25,455 nucleotides of DNA from the NCBI GenBank assembly GCA_900765105.1, contig CAAFQM010000317.1:1-25455 (forward strand). The letters are read 5' to 3'. The first letter of the stretch is position 1; each line of letters starts with the position of its first letter. Source of the DNA: an uncultured Faecalibacterium sp. Its GTDB lineage: Bacteria; Bacillota; Clostridia; Oscillospirales; Ruminococcaceae. The position numbers and the translations under genes were made by a program. Under the pieces are notes generated by a model. It was not told the DNA's origin. It did no database searches and saw only the letters and a list, made by a program, of their open reading frames with translations. Of the stretch, positions 1 through 6,718 are shown in pieces.

Positions 1-1
1 C

Positions 2-97
2 GAAATGCTGCTGCAAAGCCTCGAATACCTGCGGGGGGGGCGGCACTACCTGTATAACTCGATCTATCAGATCAAACGTCTGGAGGCGTACCCATGA
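2..97 (+). CDS. 3' end of an unidentified early gene (partial)
   Basis: An open frame enters from the left edge and ends at TGA 95-97, overlapping the next start as ATGA. About 31 codons are visible, ending IKRLEAYP. The visible part is too short to assign a family. The overlap suggests translational coupling with the next gene in the early operon. It carries an uninterrupted run of eight G at 33-40, encoding Arg-Gly-Gly, which is a potential slippage site. I infer it is real from frame continuity, the coupling and the absence of any other gene here. Confidence 0.55.
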   Translation, partial: EMLLQSLEYLRGGRHYLYNSIYQIKRLEAYP

Positions 98-351
98 AAA
101 AAGTAACCGTTGTTTATGATTCTTTTGCCTGTGTCGCCGATATTGAACCGGCAGAGCATAGCCTGAGCCTCATTCTGGAAGACGCAACAGCCGATCAACT
201 GAAAGACGTACCGCTGCCGACCAACAGCGAGAGCGGACTGGAGGCAAACCGGTTATGTTATGCCATCAGATGGCTTGAGAGGCTGGCAGGCCGGTGGTTT
301 GTGTACCCGTGCCCGATCAAGGCTATTTCCATTGAGGAGGCGGACGTGTGA
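94..351 (+). CDS. Hypothetical early phage protein (85 aa)
   Basis: The start ATG overlaps the upstream stop (ATGA) and the stop overlaps the next small ORF as TGATG. The 85-residue product is mildly acidic, with a basic N-terminus (MKKVTVVYDSF), a central acidic stretch and a hydrophobic/aromatic C-terminal half (RWLERLAGRWFVYPCPIKA). It has no signal peptide, membrane segment or recognisable catalytic motif. Position and coupling make it a member of the early operon. Function is unknown. Small proteins like this between phage regulatory and recombination genes are often host-takeover or accessory factors, but nothing in the sequence supports a specific role. Confidence 0.7.
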   Translation: MKKVTVVYDSFACVADIEPAEHSLSLILEDATADQLKDVPLPTNSESGLEANRLCYAIRWLERLAGRWFVYPCPIKAISIEEADV

Positions 352-434
352 TGCATCCGCCCAATTTTCCCCGTCCTCCGCCCTGTAGCCCTGACCGAAT
401 ACATAACAGCTATGTGGAAGTGAGGAACCTATGA
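351..434 (+). CDS. Possible tiny proline-rich ORF (27 aa)
   Basis: An ATG at 351 overlaps the upstream stop as TGATG, and its own stop overlaps the band-7 gene start as ATGA. The frame therefore exactly bridges two genes by overlapping junctions. The 27-residue product begins MHPPNFPRPPPCSP and is Pro-rich at its N-terminus. GAGGAGG lies just upstream (334-340). It may be a real microprotein, or simply a coupling ORF that delivers ribosomes to the membrane-protein gene downstream. Homology cannot be judged at this length. Confidence 0.4.
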   Translation: MHPPNFPRPPPCSPDRIHNSYVEVRNL

Positions 435-1336
435 TCTTTTTTATTTTTGGCATTCTGGCCCTGCTGGCAGCGTTCTGCCTGTTCCGATCCGAATATAAGG
501 CCGCTGCTATGATTCCTGGCGCTTTGGCCGTTGTTTTGATCGTTATTTCCTGTGTCTCGTTCGTGCCGACCGGCTACACCGGCATTGTGACCACCTTTGG
601 CAAGGTCGAAAACGGCACCAAGGACGCAGGCGTTGTGGTAAAGGCACCGTGGCAGTCCATTGTCAAGATGGATAACCGGGTGCAGGAGGTCAGCATCGAC
701 CTCTCGGCGTTCAGTTCCGACATTCAGGAAGTGGCCACCAGCGTGACGGTGGGCTACCGGATCAATCAGGCCAATGCCATGACCATCTACAAAGAGGTGG
801 GCCGCAAGTACGAGGATGTTCTGATCCTGCCCCGTGTCCCGGAGATGGTCAAGGCAGTTGTAGCACACTATAATGCCAGCAGTCTGATTTCCAACCGGGA
901 TGCCGTGGCAGAACAGATGGACGCGCAGCTGCGCAGTGTTTTGGCACAGTACAACATCGACCTCTCTTACATCAGCATCACGAATTTCGATTTCACGGAT
1001 ACCTTTACGGATGCCGTTGAAGCAAAGGTGAAGGCCCAGCAGGAAAAAGAAAAGGCCGAGACCGATGCCGAAAAGCGCCGCGTGGAAGCGCAGGCAACGG
1101 CGGACGCGGATCTGATCGCCGCAAAGGCTGAGGCCGAAAAATCCAAGGTGGCTGCGGATGCTGAGTTGTATGCCGCTCAGAAAAAGGCCGAGGCCAACGA
1201 TGCTCTGACCGACAGTCTGGACAGCAATCTGCTGGAATACTACCGCATCACCGGCGTAGATGCACTGTGGGATGGCAAGCTTCCCACCTATGTGGGCGGG
1301 GAAAGCAGCGTCCCCGTCCTGAACGGTCTGAGCTGA
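431..1336 (+). CDS. SPFH/band-7 (prohibitin-like) membrane protein
   Basis: A 301-residue protein with two N-terminal hydrophobic segments (about residues 2-18 and 25-45). An SPFH/band-7 domain follows, beginning near VPTGYTGIVTTFGKVENG (about 46-200). A long charged Ala/Lys/Glu-rich helix (about 195-262, with EKEKAETDAEKRRVEAQA) is the stomatin/prohibitin-type coiled coil, and the tail is short. The family forms large membrane-associated rings that scaffold or protect membrane complexes, and phage copies are known in Firmicutes. The start has GAGGAACCT close upstream and is coupled to the 27-aa ORF. It is an accessory gene in the early operon. A role in shielding the host membrane or modulating host proteases such as FtsH is inference from cellular homologues. 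Confidence 0.88.
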   Translation: MIFFIFGILALLAAFCLFRSEYKAAAMIPGALAVVLIVISCVSFVPTGYTGIVTTFGKVENGTKDAGVVVKAPWQSIVKMDNRVQEVSIDLSAFSSDIQEVATSVTVGYRINQANAMTIYKEVGRKYEDVLILPRVPEMVKAVVAHYNASSLISNRDAVAEQMDAQLRSVLAQYNIDLSYISITNFDFTDTFTDAVEAKVKAQQEKEKAETDAEKRRVEAQATADADLIAAKAEAEKSKVAADAELYAAQKKAEANDALTDSLDSNLLEYYRITGVDALWDGKLPTYVGGESSVPVLNGLS

Positions 1337-1412
1337 CCGTGCCCTCCAATGGTGGCAGGAGGTAAAACAAGAGCCACTGCCAGCGCATAGCGCAAAGAAA
1401 GGAGCTGATCCC

Positions 1413-1874
1413 ATGGGAAGGATGGTCACTGTTGAGGAGTGGGCTGAGATCCACGGAAAAACGCCCGCCACCGTCAGGCGTAAGATCCACGCCAACGCAT
1501 GGCCCGACGCAAAGCAGGCCACACTGGACGGGAAACTGGTGTGGATGCTTGACGAGGATTGGCTGTGGCCCCGCACCATGACCCCGACAAAGCAGGCAAA
1601 GCTGCTGTGCGAGATCCGCCGCCTGATGCCTCCCGTGGTCTACACTACCGCAGAGGAGGGCACAGTGATCTGCATGGTGCCCTGCACCCATCACACCCAC
1701 GTTGCCAGCGGTGTGACCGCTGACGAGATGAATGATCTGTGGAGAGCTGCCCCCCCTCAGAGGGCCGCCGCACAGGCTGCCCTGCAATATGGCTGGCTGC
1801 ACCCTCTCGCAGATCCGAGATCCTACAACGAGAGAGGAGAGCGTTTACATAATGCCTACAACCGCAAAAAGTAA
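1413..1874 (+). CDS. HTH DNA-binding protein, excisionase-like
   Basis: ATG 1413 follows AAAGGAG with good spacing. The 153-residue product begins MVTVEEWAEIHGKTPATVRR, a winged-helix/MerR-type helix-turn-helix typical of excisionase-like and small regulatory proteins. KLVWMLDEDWLWP looks like the wing. The remainder is a basic, Ala-rich tail without recognised motifs. The ATG at 1425 is a possible alternative start. It overlaps the next gene by 23 nt. In this setting, just upstream of recombination genes and with no integrase in view, it could be a directionality factor, a regulator or a replication accessory. The HTH is visible; the specific function is not. Confidence 0.72.
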   Translation: MGRMVTVEEWAEIHGKTPATVRRKIHANAWPDAKQATLDGKLVWMLDEDWLWPRTMTPTKQAKLLCEIRRLMPPVVYTTAEEGTVICMVPCTHHTHVASGVTADEMNDLWRAAPPQRAAAQAALQYGWLHPLADPRSYNERGERLHNAYNRKK

Positions 1875-2505
1875 TGCGAAAAGCACCACCCGCAGAAAGC
1901 CCATTCAGAGCGCGCAGGAGCGCCCGGCGGCGCAGGTGGTACAGTTTCCCCTGTTTGCCCCCAAACCCCGCCAGACAGCCCCGCAGGAGGTGCAGGTGGT
2001 TATTTGCGAGTGTAGCGCGGATGCCGTGCGCGTCCGGCTGCTGCCTGACCCCGCTGCTGTCTGGTGCATGATGGATGAAACGTTTGGCACGCTGGGCTGG
2101 ACGCGGCGCTACTACTTCGCAGATGGCCGCCTCTGGTGCGGCGTGGGCGTGTATCACCCGCTGATGAACAACTTCGCCATCAAGGATGCAGCTGCCCCGG
2201 CGGGCAAACTGCAGATTTCAAACCCCGACAAGTGGAAGGAAAACGGCAGCTTTCTGGCTGCTGCGGCCCTTTGGGGTGCCGGTGCTGATGTGATGGCGCT
2301 GCCTTCCCTGATCTTTGCCGCCGATCAAGTTGCTATTGACCCGGTGCACAAGCGGGCAAAGAACCCCAACGACCCGCCCACGGTGGTGGGCTACCGCCTG
2401 CACGGCGCTCTGACCGTGGACAAGCTGCTGCGGGCTGAGGATGGGCACATCATCGGTGTGCAGCTGCTGCAGGGGGAGCGCAAAGTGGTATGGCAAGCAG
2501 AGTAA
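1852..2505 (+). CDS. Probable Rad52-like single-strand annealing protein
   Basis: A 217-residue product from ATG 1852, chosen because AGAGAGGAGAG lies just upstream. The same frame extends to 1732 but without a ribosome binding site and through the HTH gene. The core (about residues 60-170) has the pattern of the Rad52/Sak-type fold: an N-terminal VRVRLLPDPAAVWCMMDE, then FGTLGWTRRYYFADGRLWC, and a closing stretch with LAAAALWGAGADVMALPSL, which resembles the family's 'sDAfkRAa..wGiGryLY.lp' motif. The N-terminus is basic and low-complexity. Neighbours are a NinB-like protein, a Ref-like nuclease and SSB, so a recombination role fits. Catalytic residues are not definable. The assignment rests on pattern resemblance and context. 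Confidence 0.62.
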   Translation: MPTTAKSNAKSTTRRKPIQSAQERPAAQVVQFPLFAPKPRQTAPQEVQVVICECSADAVRVRLLPDPAAVWCMMDETFGTLGWTRRYYFADGRLWCGVGVYHPLMNNFAIKDAAAPAGKLQISNPDKWKENGSFLAAAALWGAGADVMALPSLIFAADQVAIDPVHKRAKNPNDPPTVVGYRLHGALTVDKLLRAEDGHIIGVQLLQGERKVVWQAE

Positions 2506-3035
2506 TCGGCCGCCTGCCGGTGGTGTATTATCCGCAGACCGGCAAGCTGGAAGTGGAAAACGCAGGGGAATTTGTGAAGAAACAGATCTACCAGCGTCTG
2601 GATGAGCTGGCACACGGTCAGCCACTGCATATCACCCTGACGGTGGAGCCGGTGAACAAAGCCCGCAGCACGGCACAGAACAGCCTTATGTGGGCACTGC
2701 TCACCATCATGGCCGATGCCTACAACGCCGGGCGCACCGGCGGTGTGACCCCGGAGGACTGCTATCTGGAGATGCTGGAGAAGTACGGGGCCAAGGTGGA
2801 TTATCTGGAAGTCCCGGCGGGCGCTCTGGATATCCTGCGCGGCTGTTACCGGCTTGTCCATCTGGTAGAGATACTGGACGGCAACCGCTGCACGGTCAAG
2901 TGCACACAGGGCAGCTCCACCTTTACCACCAAAGAAATGAAGAACATGATAGACGGGATCTTTGACCGCCTCGCCGAGATGGGCGTGAGTGATCCCTTAG
3001 TGACTGCCTACTGGCAGGAGTGGAGTGAACCATGA
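2490..3035 (+). CDS. NinB-like recombination protein
   Basis: A 181-residue protein starting at ATG 2490, overlapping the annealing-protein gene by 16 nt, with GGGGGAG upstream. The segment KARSTAQNSLMWALLTIMA (about residues 56-75) and the closing STFTTKEMKNMIDGIF with AEMGVSDPL match the layout of the NinB/Orf family and its clostridial-phage relatives ('rS..QN.lmWall', 'sTkeM..lId'). Lambda Orf/NinB assists loading of annealing proteins onto SSB-coated DNA, and its place here between a Rad52-like gene and SSB agrees. The match is by motif order only. A different small recombination mediator is the main alternative. Confidence 0.6.
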   Translation: MASRVIGRLPVVYYPQTGKLEVENAGEFVKKQIYQRLDELAHGQPLHITLTVEPVNKARSTAQNSLMWALLTIMADAYNAGRTGGVTPEDCYLEMLEKYGAKVDYLEVPAGALDILRGCYRLVHLVEILDGNRCTVKCTQGSSTFTTKEMKNMIDGIFDRLAEMGVSDPLVTAYWQEWSEP

Positions 3036-3268
3036 AACGTAAACGTTTTGAAAAGCTGATGATCTCGCAGCACAAATCACAGGCTCGCGATATCCGGCAG
3101 TCCGTCCGTACCATCATCGAACTGCGCCACTACTCTGAGGGGCACAAGGGCATCCTGATGGTCTACAACGAAAAAGCCGAGTGCTTCACGGAGGCCACGC
3201 TGTACCCTTACGGCGAAATGTATGCCCGGATCCAGAGAGGTCAGGGCGCTATTGGAAAGGAGTCTTGA
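3032..3268 (+). CDS. Hypothetical basic protein (78 aa)
   Basis: Starts at ATG 3032, which overlaps the previous stop (ATGA), with GGAG upstream. The product is strongly basic at the N-terminus (MKRKRFEKLMISQHKSQARD) and has no membrane segment or known catalytic motif. The Lys/Arg-rich N-terminal helix could bind nucleic acid. It sits in the recombination cluster, four bases before the next gene. Function unknown. Confidence 0.7.
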   Translation: MKRKRFEKLMISQHKSQARDIRQSVRTIIELRHYSEGHKGILMVYNEKAECFTEATLYPYGEMYARIQRGQGAIGKES

Positions 3269-3271
3269 CAG

Positions 3272-3502
3272 ATGACCAAGAAAATGACCCACAAGCGCTT
3301 TTGCAAGCTGCTGATGGCTCACGGAACCGACCGGAACACCGCACGGGGCTTGGCGCAGTGTATCAACGTCGCCCGGCGGTATGACTTCATTGATGGGTTC
3401 ACCGTTAAACTTTTCAACGGCCAGAAGTATCAGGTCGATAATGTGCACTCATACCGCGAGGCTTATGAGAGCACGCAAAAGGATGGGGTGCCGCTTGTCT
3501 AA
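3272..3502 (+). CDS. Hypothetical protein (76 aa)
   Basis: ATG 3272 is preceded by GGAAAGGAG at good distance. The product begins MTKKMTHKRFCKLLMAHG, is basic and mainly helical in its first half (RNTARGLAQCINVARRY), and ends with a beta-rich segment (TVKLFNGQKYQVDNV). I do not recognise the family. It lies in the recombination module and its 3' end overlaps the next start by a few bases. It resembles small phage proteins often found beside Ref-like HNH genes, but no function can be read from it. Confidence 0.7.
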   Translation: MTKKMTHKRFCKLLMAHGTDRNTARGLAQCINVARRYDFIDGFTVKLFNGQKYQVDNVHSYREAYESTQKDGVPLV

Positions 3503-3806
3503 AAGCATCATTCAGGCAGAAAAAGAGTGCTATATCTGCCGCCGCTGGTACGCCGTCAAGACCACCCGCGGGCTGGAGGAGCACCACATCCTTAACGGGC
3601 CGCTGCGCAGCTTCTCCGAGCGGCACGGCCTCAAGGTCTGGCTGTGTCACCGGCACCACAATGAACCGGGATACTCGGCGCACTTTGATGCCGGGCTTGC
3701 ATGGGAGCTGAAGGTGACCGCCCAGAAAAAATATGAAGAACAGAACGGCCCCGGCGCACACGCTGCGTGGATGGCCGCTGTTGGAAAGGACTATCTCAAT
3801 GCTTAA
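3495..3806 (+). CDS. Ref-like HNH/HHH putative nuclease
   Basis: From TTG 3495 the product is about 103 residues and begins MSKSIIQAEKECYICR. A 34-codon upstream extension in the same frame (from ATG 3381) lies inside the previous gene and looks spurious. ATG 3483 is an alternative start. Visible features are a zinc knuckle CYICRRWY, then LEEHHILNGPLRSFSERHGL, WLCHRHHN and SAHFDAGLAWELK, and a terminal AWMAAVGKDYL. This is the pattern of phage proteins related to Ref, a RecA-dependent HNH-type nuclease of phage P1. Being just upstream of ssb and within a recombination block supports a DNA-processing role. Actual nuclease activity is inferred. Confidence 0.72.
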   Translation: MSKSIIQAEKECYICRRWYAVKTTRGLEEHHILNGPLRSFSERHGLKVWLCHRHHNEPGYSAHFDAGLAWELKVTAQKKYEEQNGPGAHAAWMAAVGKDYLNA

Positions 3807-4248
3807 CGTTGTAGCTATCATGGGCCGCCTCGTGGCTGACCCTGAACTCCGCACCACCCCGGCGGGCGTGAACGTCTGCCAGTTCCGCATTGCCTGTGAT
3901 CGTAACTTTGCCCGACAGGGTGAGCAGCGGCAGGCTGATTTTGTAGATATCGTGGCATGGCGTGCGCAGGCTGACTTTGTGTGCAAGTATTTTTCCAAGG
4001 GCAGTCTGATCGCCATAAATGGCCGCATCCAGACCCGCAACTATCAGGACAAGAACGGCAACAACCGCACCGCCTTTGCCGTGGTGGCCGAAAACATCAA
4101 TTTTGGCGGCTCCAAGGGCACCAACAAGCAGGTGGACGAGGGCGGTGAAGCGCCTCCGGCGGGATATCGGCCCAGTGAGCCCGCGCCGGAGCATTCCGAG
4201 AGCGACGATTTTGCAGTGATCGACGACAGCGACGACCTGCCGTTTTAA
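3799..4248 (+). CDS. ssb: Single-stranded DNA-binding protein
   Basis: A 149-residue SSB starting at ATG 3799, eight bases after GGAAAGGA. The longer frame to 3733 lacks a site and overlaps the nuclease gene. The N-terminal OB fold is clear: MLNVVAIMGRLVADPELR, CQFRIACDRNF, FVDIVAWRAQADFVCKYFSKG and INGRIQTRNYQDKNGNNRTA. A disordered Gly/Pro/Glu linker follows, and then the acidic tip DDSDDLPF that recruits recombination and replication partners. It coats single strands made at the phage origin and during recombination. It sits directly between the recombination genes and the replication initiator. Length and tip are typical. Confidence 0.96.
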   Translation: MLNVVAIMGRLVADPELRTTPAGVNVCQFRIACDRNFARQGEQRQADFVDIVAWRAQADFVCKYFSKGSLIAINGRIQTRNYQDKNGNNRTAFAVVAENINFGGSKGTNKQVDEGGEAPPAGYRPSEPAPEHSESDDFAVIDDSDDLPF

Positions 4249-4266
4249 TGGAGAAAGGCAAACAGG

Positions 4267-5109
4267 ATGAGAACAGACGGATATGTTGTGGTGCAGCCGT
4301 GGATGGTGACAGACTACAACCTCAAAGGCAACAAACTCCTGATTTATGCCCTGATCTGGGGCTTTTCGCAGGATGAACAGTCCTGTTTTTATGGCTCCAC
4401 CCGCTACATCACGGATTATTTCAAGCTGAGCGAGCGGGCCGTGGTTGATATTCTGAACGAACTGGTGGATGATGGGCTGCTTTGTAAGTGGTCTGAGCCG
4501 GTAAACGGCAGACCCACAAACCGGTATGCAGCGCTTCGCCCGGCAGAGTGTTCGTCTGCGTCTGATGGGTGCAAAAAGTGCACTAGTGCAGAAAATGCAC
4601 CGGTGAACAATGTGCACCCAGATAGGTGCAGAAAGTGCACCTCTACCGGTGCAGAAAGTGCACCCAAGAAAGAAAAAGAGAAAGCTAATAATAATAAACC
4701 CCGCGCAGGGGCGCGAGAGGAGCCGGACAGTCTGACCGTGGCCGAGGTCTTTGACGAGTTTTCCCGCGGCGGCCCCGGCGGGCTGTATGACGCTTTGATG
4801 GATTTTGACCAGCACCGGCGTGAGCTGGCCAAGAAGGACAAGAAAAAGCTGTGGACGCCTCTGGTGGCAAAGAAGATCTGCAAGTCCATCAAGCGTCTGG
4901 TTGAAGAGTCGGGCGTTCAGGATCGCACCGGGTACGCCATTGCAATGCTGAATCAGAGCATCGAAAACGGCTGGACGGGTGTTTTTGCCGTCAAGGATTT
5001 TGTGGACAAGGCCCCGACAGTACATAATGCGCAGCCTGCGCCGGATAGGCCCCGCAAAATTACCAAGGACATGACCCTTGCGGATCTGCTGGGAGGTGTG
5101 AGCGCATGA
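4267..5109 (+). CDS. Replication initiator, winged-helix (DnaD/lambda O-like organisation)
   Basis: A 280-residue protein after GAGAAAGGC. The N-terminal domain (residues 1-95) is a winged helix of the HTH_36/replication-protein type: VVVQPWMVTDYNLKGNKLL, FYGSTRYITDYFKLSERAV and LVDDGLLCKWSEPVNGRP. A linker (about 96-150) is low-complexity, Cys/Ser/Lys-rich, and encoded by the iteron repeats at 4568-4664. The C-terminal domain (about 155-255) is helical and likely recruits the helicase encoded immediately downstream (ATGA overlap). The arrangement mirrors lambda O, whose origin lies inside its own gene. The two CxxC motifs in the linker (CKKC, CRKC) are most simply by-products of the iteron DNA. 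Family-level identity is inferred from domain order and context. Confidence 0.78.
   Translation: MRTDGYVVVQPWMVTDYNLKGNKLLIYALIWGFSQDEQSCFYGSTRYITDYFKLSERAVVDILNELVDDGLLCKWSEPVNGRPTNRYAALRPAECSSASDGCKKCTSAENAPVNNVHPDRCRKCTSTGAESAPKKEKEKANNNKPRAGAREEPDSLTVAEVFDEFSRGGPGGLYDALMDFDQHRRELAKKDKKKLWTPLVAKKICKSIKRLVEESGVQDRTGYAIAMLNQSIENGWTGVFAVKDFVDKAPTVHNAQPAPDRPRKITKDMTLADLLGGVSA
4568..4664 (+). repeat. Iteron array: five copies of GGTGCAGAAAGTGCACC-like repeat (putative phage origin)
   Basis: Five imperfect 17-bp copies start at 4568, 4585, 4602, 4625 and 4648, so spacing is 17, 17, 23 and 23 bp. The last two are identical (GGTGCAGAAAGTGCACC). Each unit is also an inverted repeat with arms GGTGCA/TGCACC, suiting a dimeric winged-helix initiator. 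The array lies inside the initiator gene. An A-rich tract follows at once. Direct repeats, dyad symmetry and position are seen; origin function is inferred from the lambda-type precedent. Confidence 0.85.
4665..4698 (+). other. A+T-rich tract next to iterons (candidate DNA unwinding element)
   Basis: Immediately after the last iteron the otherwise G+C-rich sequence becomes almost purely A/G and then A/T (AAGAAAGAAAAAGAG followed by CTAATAATAATAAA). A small GC hairpin follows, CGCGC 4702-4706 with GCGCG 4711-4715. Strand asymmetry and low melting stability beside iterons are the usual arrangement for an unwinding element. Function is inferred. Confidence 0.6.
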
Positions 5110-6440
5110 GTGCCAGCAAGATCACCACGGCACAGCAGCATCAGCTGGCTGTGATCGGCGCTGCAATCCTTGACCCGGCGGCGTGCAAGGCCACCGTGGA
5201 GCGCCTGACACCGGCCATGTTTGAGGATGGCCCATACAGGCAGCTGTTTGGAGCCATCAAGCTGCAGCTGGACAGTGGCCACAATGTGGATGCAGTGATA
5301 CTGGAGCGGATGCTGGGCGGCGATTTCCGGCCCCTGATCGTGGCCGCAGCGGAAACCGTGCCCACCATCAGCCATGTGCAGGACTATGAGGCACTTGTGA
5401 TGGAGGACTACCGCAAGCGCCTGTTGGTGGAACTGGCCACCAGCGTGACACTGAGCGCAGCGGACGCAGACAGCATCTGCCGGGACATGAGCGAAGCCCT
5501 GAAAGTGCAGGATCATCTGCGCCGGGAGAGCGTGGACGCGAACGTCAAAGATTTTTCTGAGGTCTGGGACGAAACCATGCAATGGCTGCAAAAACCGGAC
5601 ACCAGCGTCAAAATGGCATGGCGCGAACTGGACGAGTTGGGACTGTTTGGGGAAAAGATGGTTACTGTGCTGGCAGGCCGTCCCGGCCACGGTAAAACAG
5701 ACCTCGCTCTGGCTCTGGCCCTGCGCCTGAGCAACTGCGTCCAGACCTACTACCTGACCATGGAAGAGGATCGGCGCAAGCTGATGATGAGAACCATGTC
5801 CAAGCTGACCCGCATAAACAGCACACGCCTGAGAGACCGCAAGATCACCGAGGAGGAGCGGGAGAGCTTGAACAACGCTTTTGCCCTTATCAAGGGTCAC
5901 ACCGGCATGATCTACGATGACGGCACCCGCATGACCGTGGACGATATCCGCGCCCGCGTCATGAAGTACCGGCCCCGGATCGTCTTTATCGACCATATCG
6001 GCCTGATTGCGGACACTCAGCCGGGTCGCAAGGAGTATGAGCGACTGGCAGACGTGACCCGTCAGCTGAAAGAGCTGGCCATGGAAACCGGCATCACCAT
6101 CGTGGAACTGGTGCAGCTGAACCGCAGCACCGACCGGAACGGTGGAGCCAAAAAGGCAGCGCTGGGAGATTTGCGCGGCTCTGGCACCATTGAGCAGGAC
6201 GCGGATGCCGTTGTGTTCATCGAGAGCGAGGTTACAGGAGAGCGCCGCCTGCAGGGGCCGAATGATTATTTTGAGGTCAGTCTGCGGGTGAGCAAAAACC
6301 GAGAAGGCGAAACAGGCCGGGTGCCCATGTGGTGGCAGCCTCAGTATCATGAGTGGCAGCCCGCGCCTGATCCGTCCGAAAATTACAACGAGGATGATTT
6401 TATACCCGCAGACCATGAGGATGGCCCGGCGGGGTGGTGA
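5106..6440 (+). CDS. dnaB: Replicative DNA helicase, DnaB family
   Basis: A 444-residue helicase whose start overlaps the initiator stop (ATGA). The N-terminal DnaB domain spans about residues 10-110 (AVIGAAILDPAACK, VPTISHVQDYEALV). The RecA-like ATPase core carries Walker A GRPGHGKT (191-198), Walker B RIVFIDHIG (291-299), the LVQLNRS motif (335-341) and DLRGSGTIEQDAD (355-367), which is the DnaB H4 region. It unwinds DNA 5'-3' as a hexamer at the fork and is presumably loaded by the upstream initiator at the iteron origin. No separate loader gene is visible, so a host loader or the initiator itself must do it. Length is normal. Confidence 0.95.
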   Translation: MSASKITTAQQHQLAVIGAAILDPAACKATVERLTPAMFEDGPYRQLFGAIKLQLDSGHNVDAVILERMLGGDFRPLIVAAAETVPTISHVQDYEALVMEDYRKRLLVELATSVTLSAADADSICRDMSEALKVQDHLRRESVDANVKDFSEVWDETMQWLQKPDTSVKMAWRELDELGLFGEKMVTVLAGRPGHGKTDLALALALRLSNCVQTYYLTMEEDRRKLMMRTMSKLTRINSTRLRDRKITEEERESLNNAFALIKGHTGMIYDDGTRMTVDDIRARVMKYRPRIVFIDHIGLIADTQPGRKEYERLADVTRQLKELAMETGITIVELVQLNRSTDRNGGAKKAALGDLRGSGTIEQDADAVVFIESEVTGERRLQGPNDYFEVSLRVSKNREGETGRVPMWWQPQYHEWQPAPDPSENYNEDDFIPADHEDGPAGW

Positions 6441-6451
6441 GGAGGACAGGA

Positions 6452-6718
6452 ATGGATGAGGTGGTTCGCGCCTGCTGCCCTTTGTGCGGTGGGGAGATCA
6501 TAGTTTCCGAGTATTACCAGAAATCGTATGACTACAAAGTCCTGAAGAATGGGAAAATGTCCAAGCGGTACATTGTCACAGACGCTGGCTCCATGAGCGC
6601 AAGGACAGCAGCGTGTGGCAATCTCTGCGGCGCATACTGGGAGGAGGATGATTTTGACATTGCCGAGGACGGGACATTTTACGATAAAAAATATACAAAA
6701 ATGGAGGGTGACACATGA
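6452..6718 (+). CDS. Small zinc-ribbon protein
   Basis: ATG 6452 is taken as start because TGAGGAGGA lies just upstream. A GTG at 6434 would add six residues but overlaps the helicase stop. The 88-residue product has CCPLCGG near the N-terminus and CGNLCG near residue 56, a pair of CxxC knuckles expected to bind one zinc. The intervening part is Lys/Tyr-rich and the C-terminus acidic. Zinc ribbons of this size are common in phage early regions and may bind nucleic acid or a host protein. No more specific role is visible. Its stop overlaps the next start. Confidence 0.7.
   Translation: MDEVVRACCPLCGGEIIVSEYYQKSYDYKVLKNGKMSKRYIVTDAGSMSARTAACGNLCGAYWEEDDFDIAEDGTFYDKKYTKMEGDT

Noticed and set aside
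1350..1391. 13-codon ORF and a TGGCAG/CTGCCA dyad between the SPFH and HTH genes
   Set aside because: Too short to support, and the stem has no T tract. The gap is adequately explained as a spacer with a ribosome site.
410..1579. A 389-codon open frame on the minus strand, and other long minus-strand frames (3796-5025, 4953-6416, 10893-12527, 19963-21807)
   Set aside because: They are antisense shadows of strongly supported + strand genes (SPFH, SSB/initiator, helicase, portal, tape measure), lack credible ribosome sites and encode His/Cys/Leu-rich sequence typical of reverse-complement G+C-rich DNA.
4568..4664. Zinc finger in the initiator from two CxxC motifs
   Set aside because: The Cys codons fall at repeated positions in the iterons, so the motif is explained by repeat DNA.
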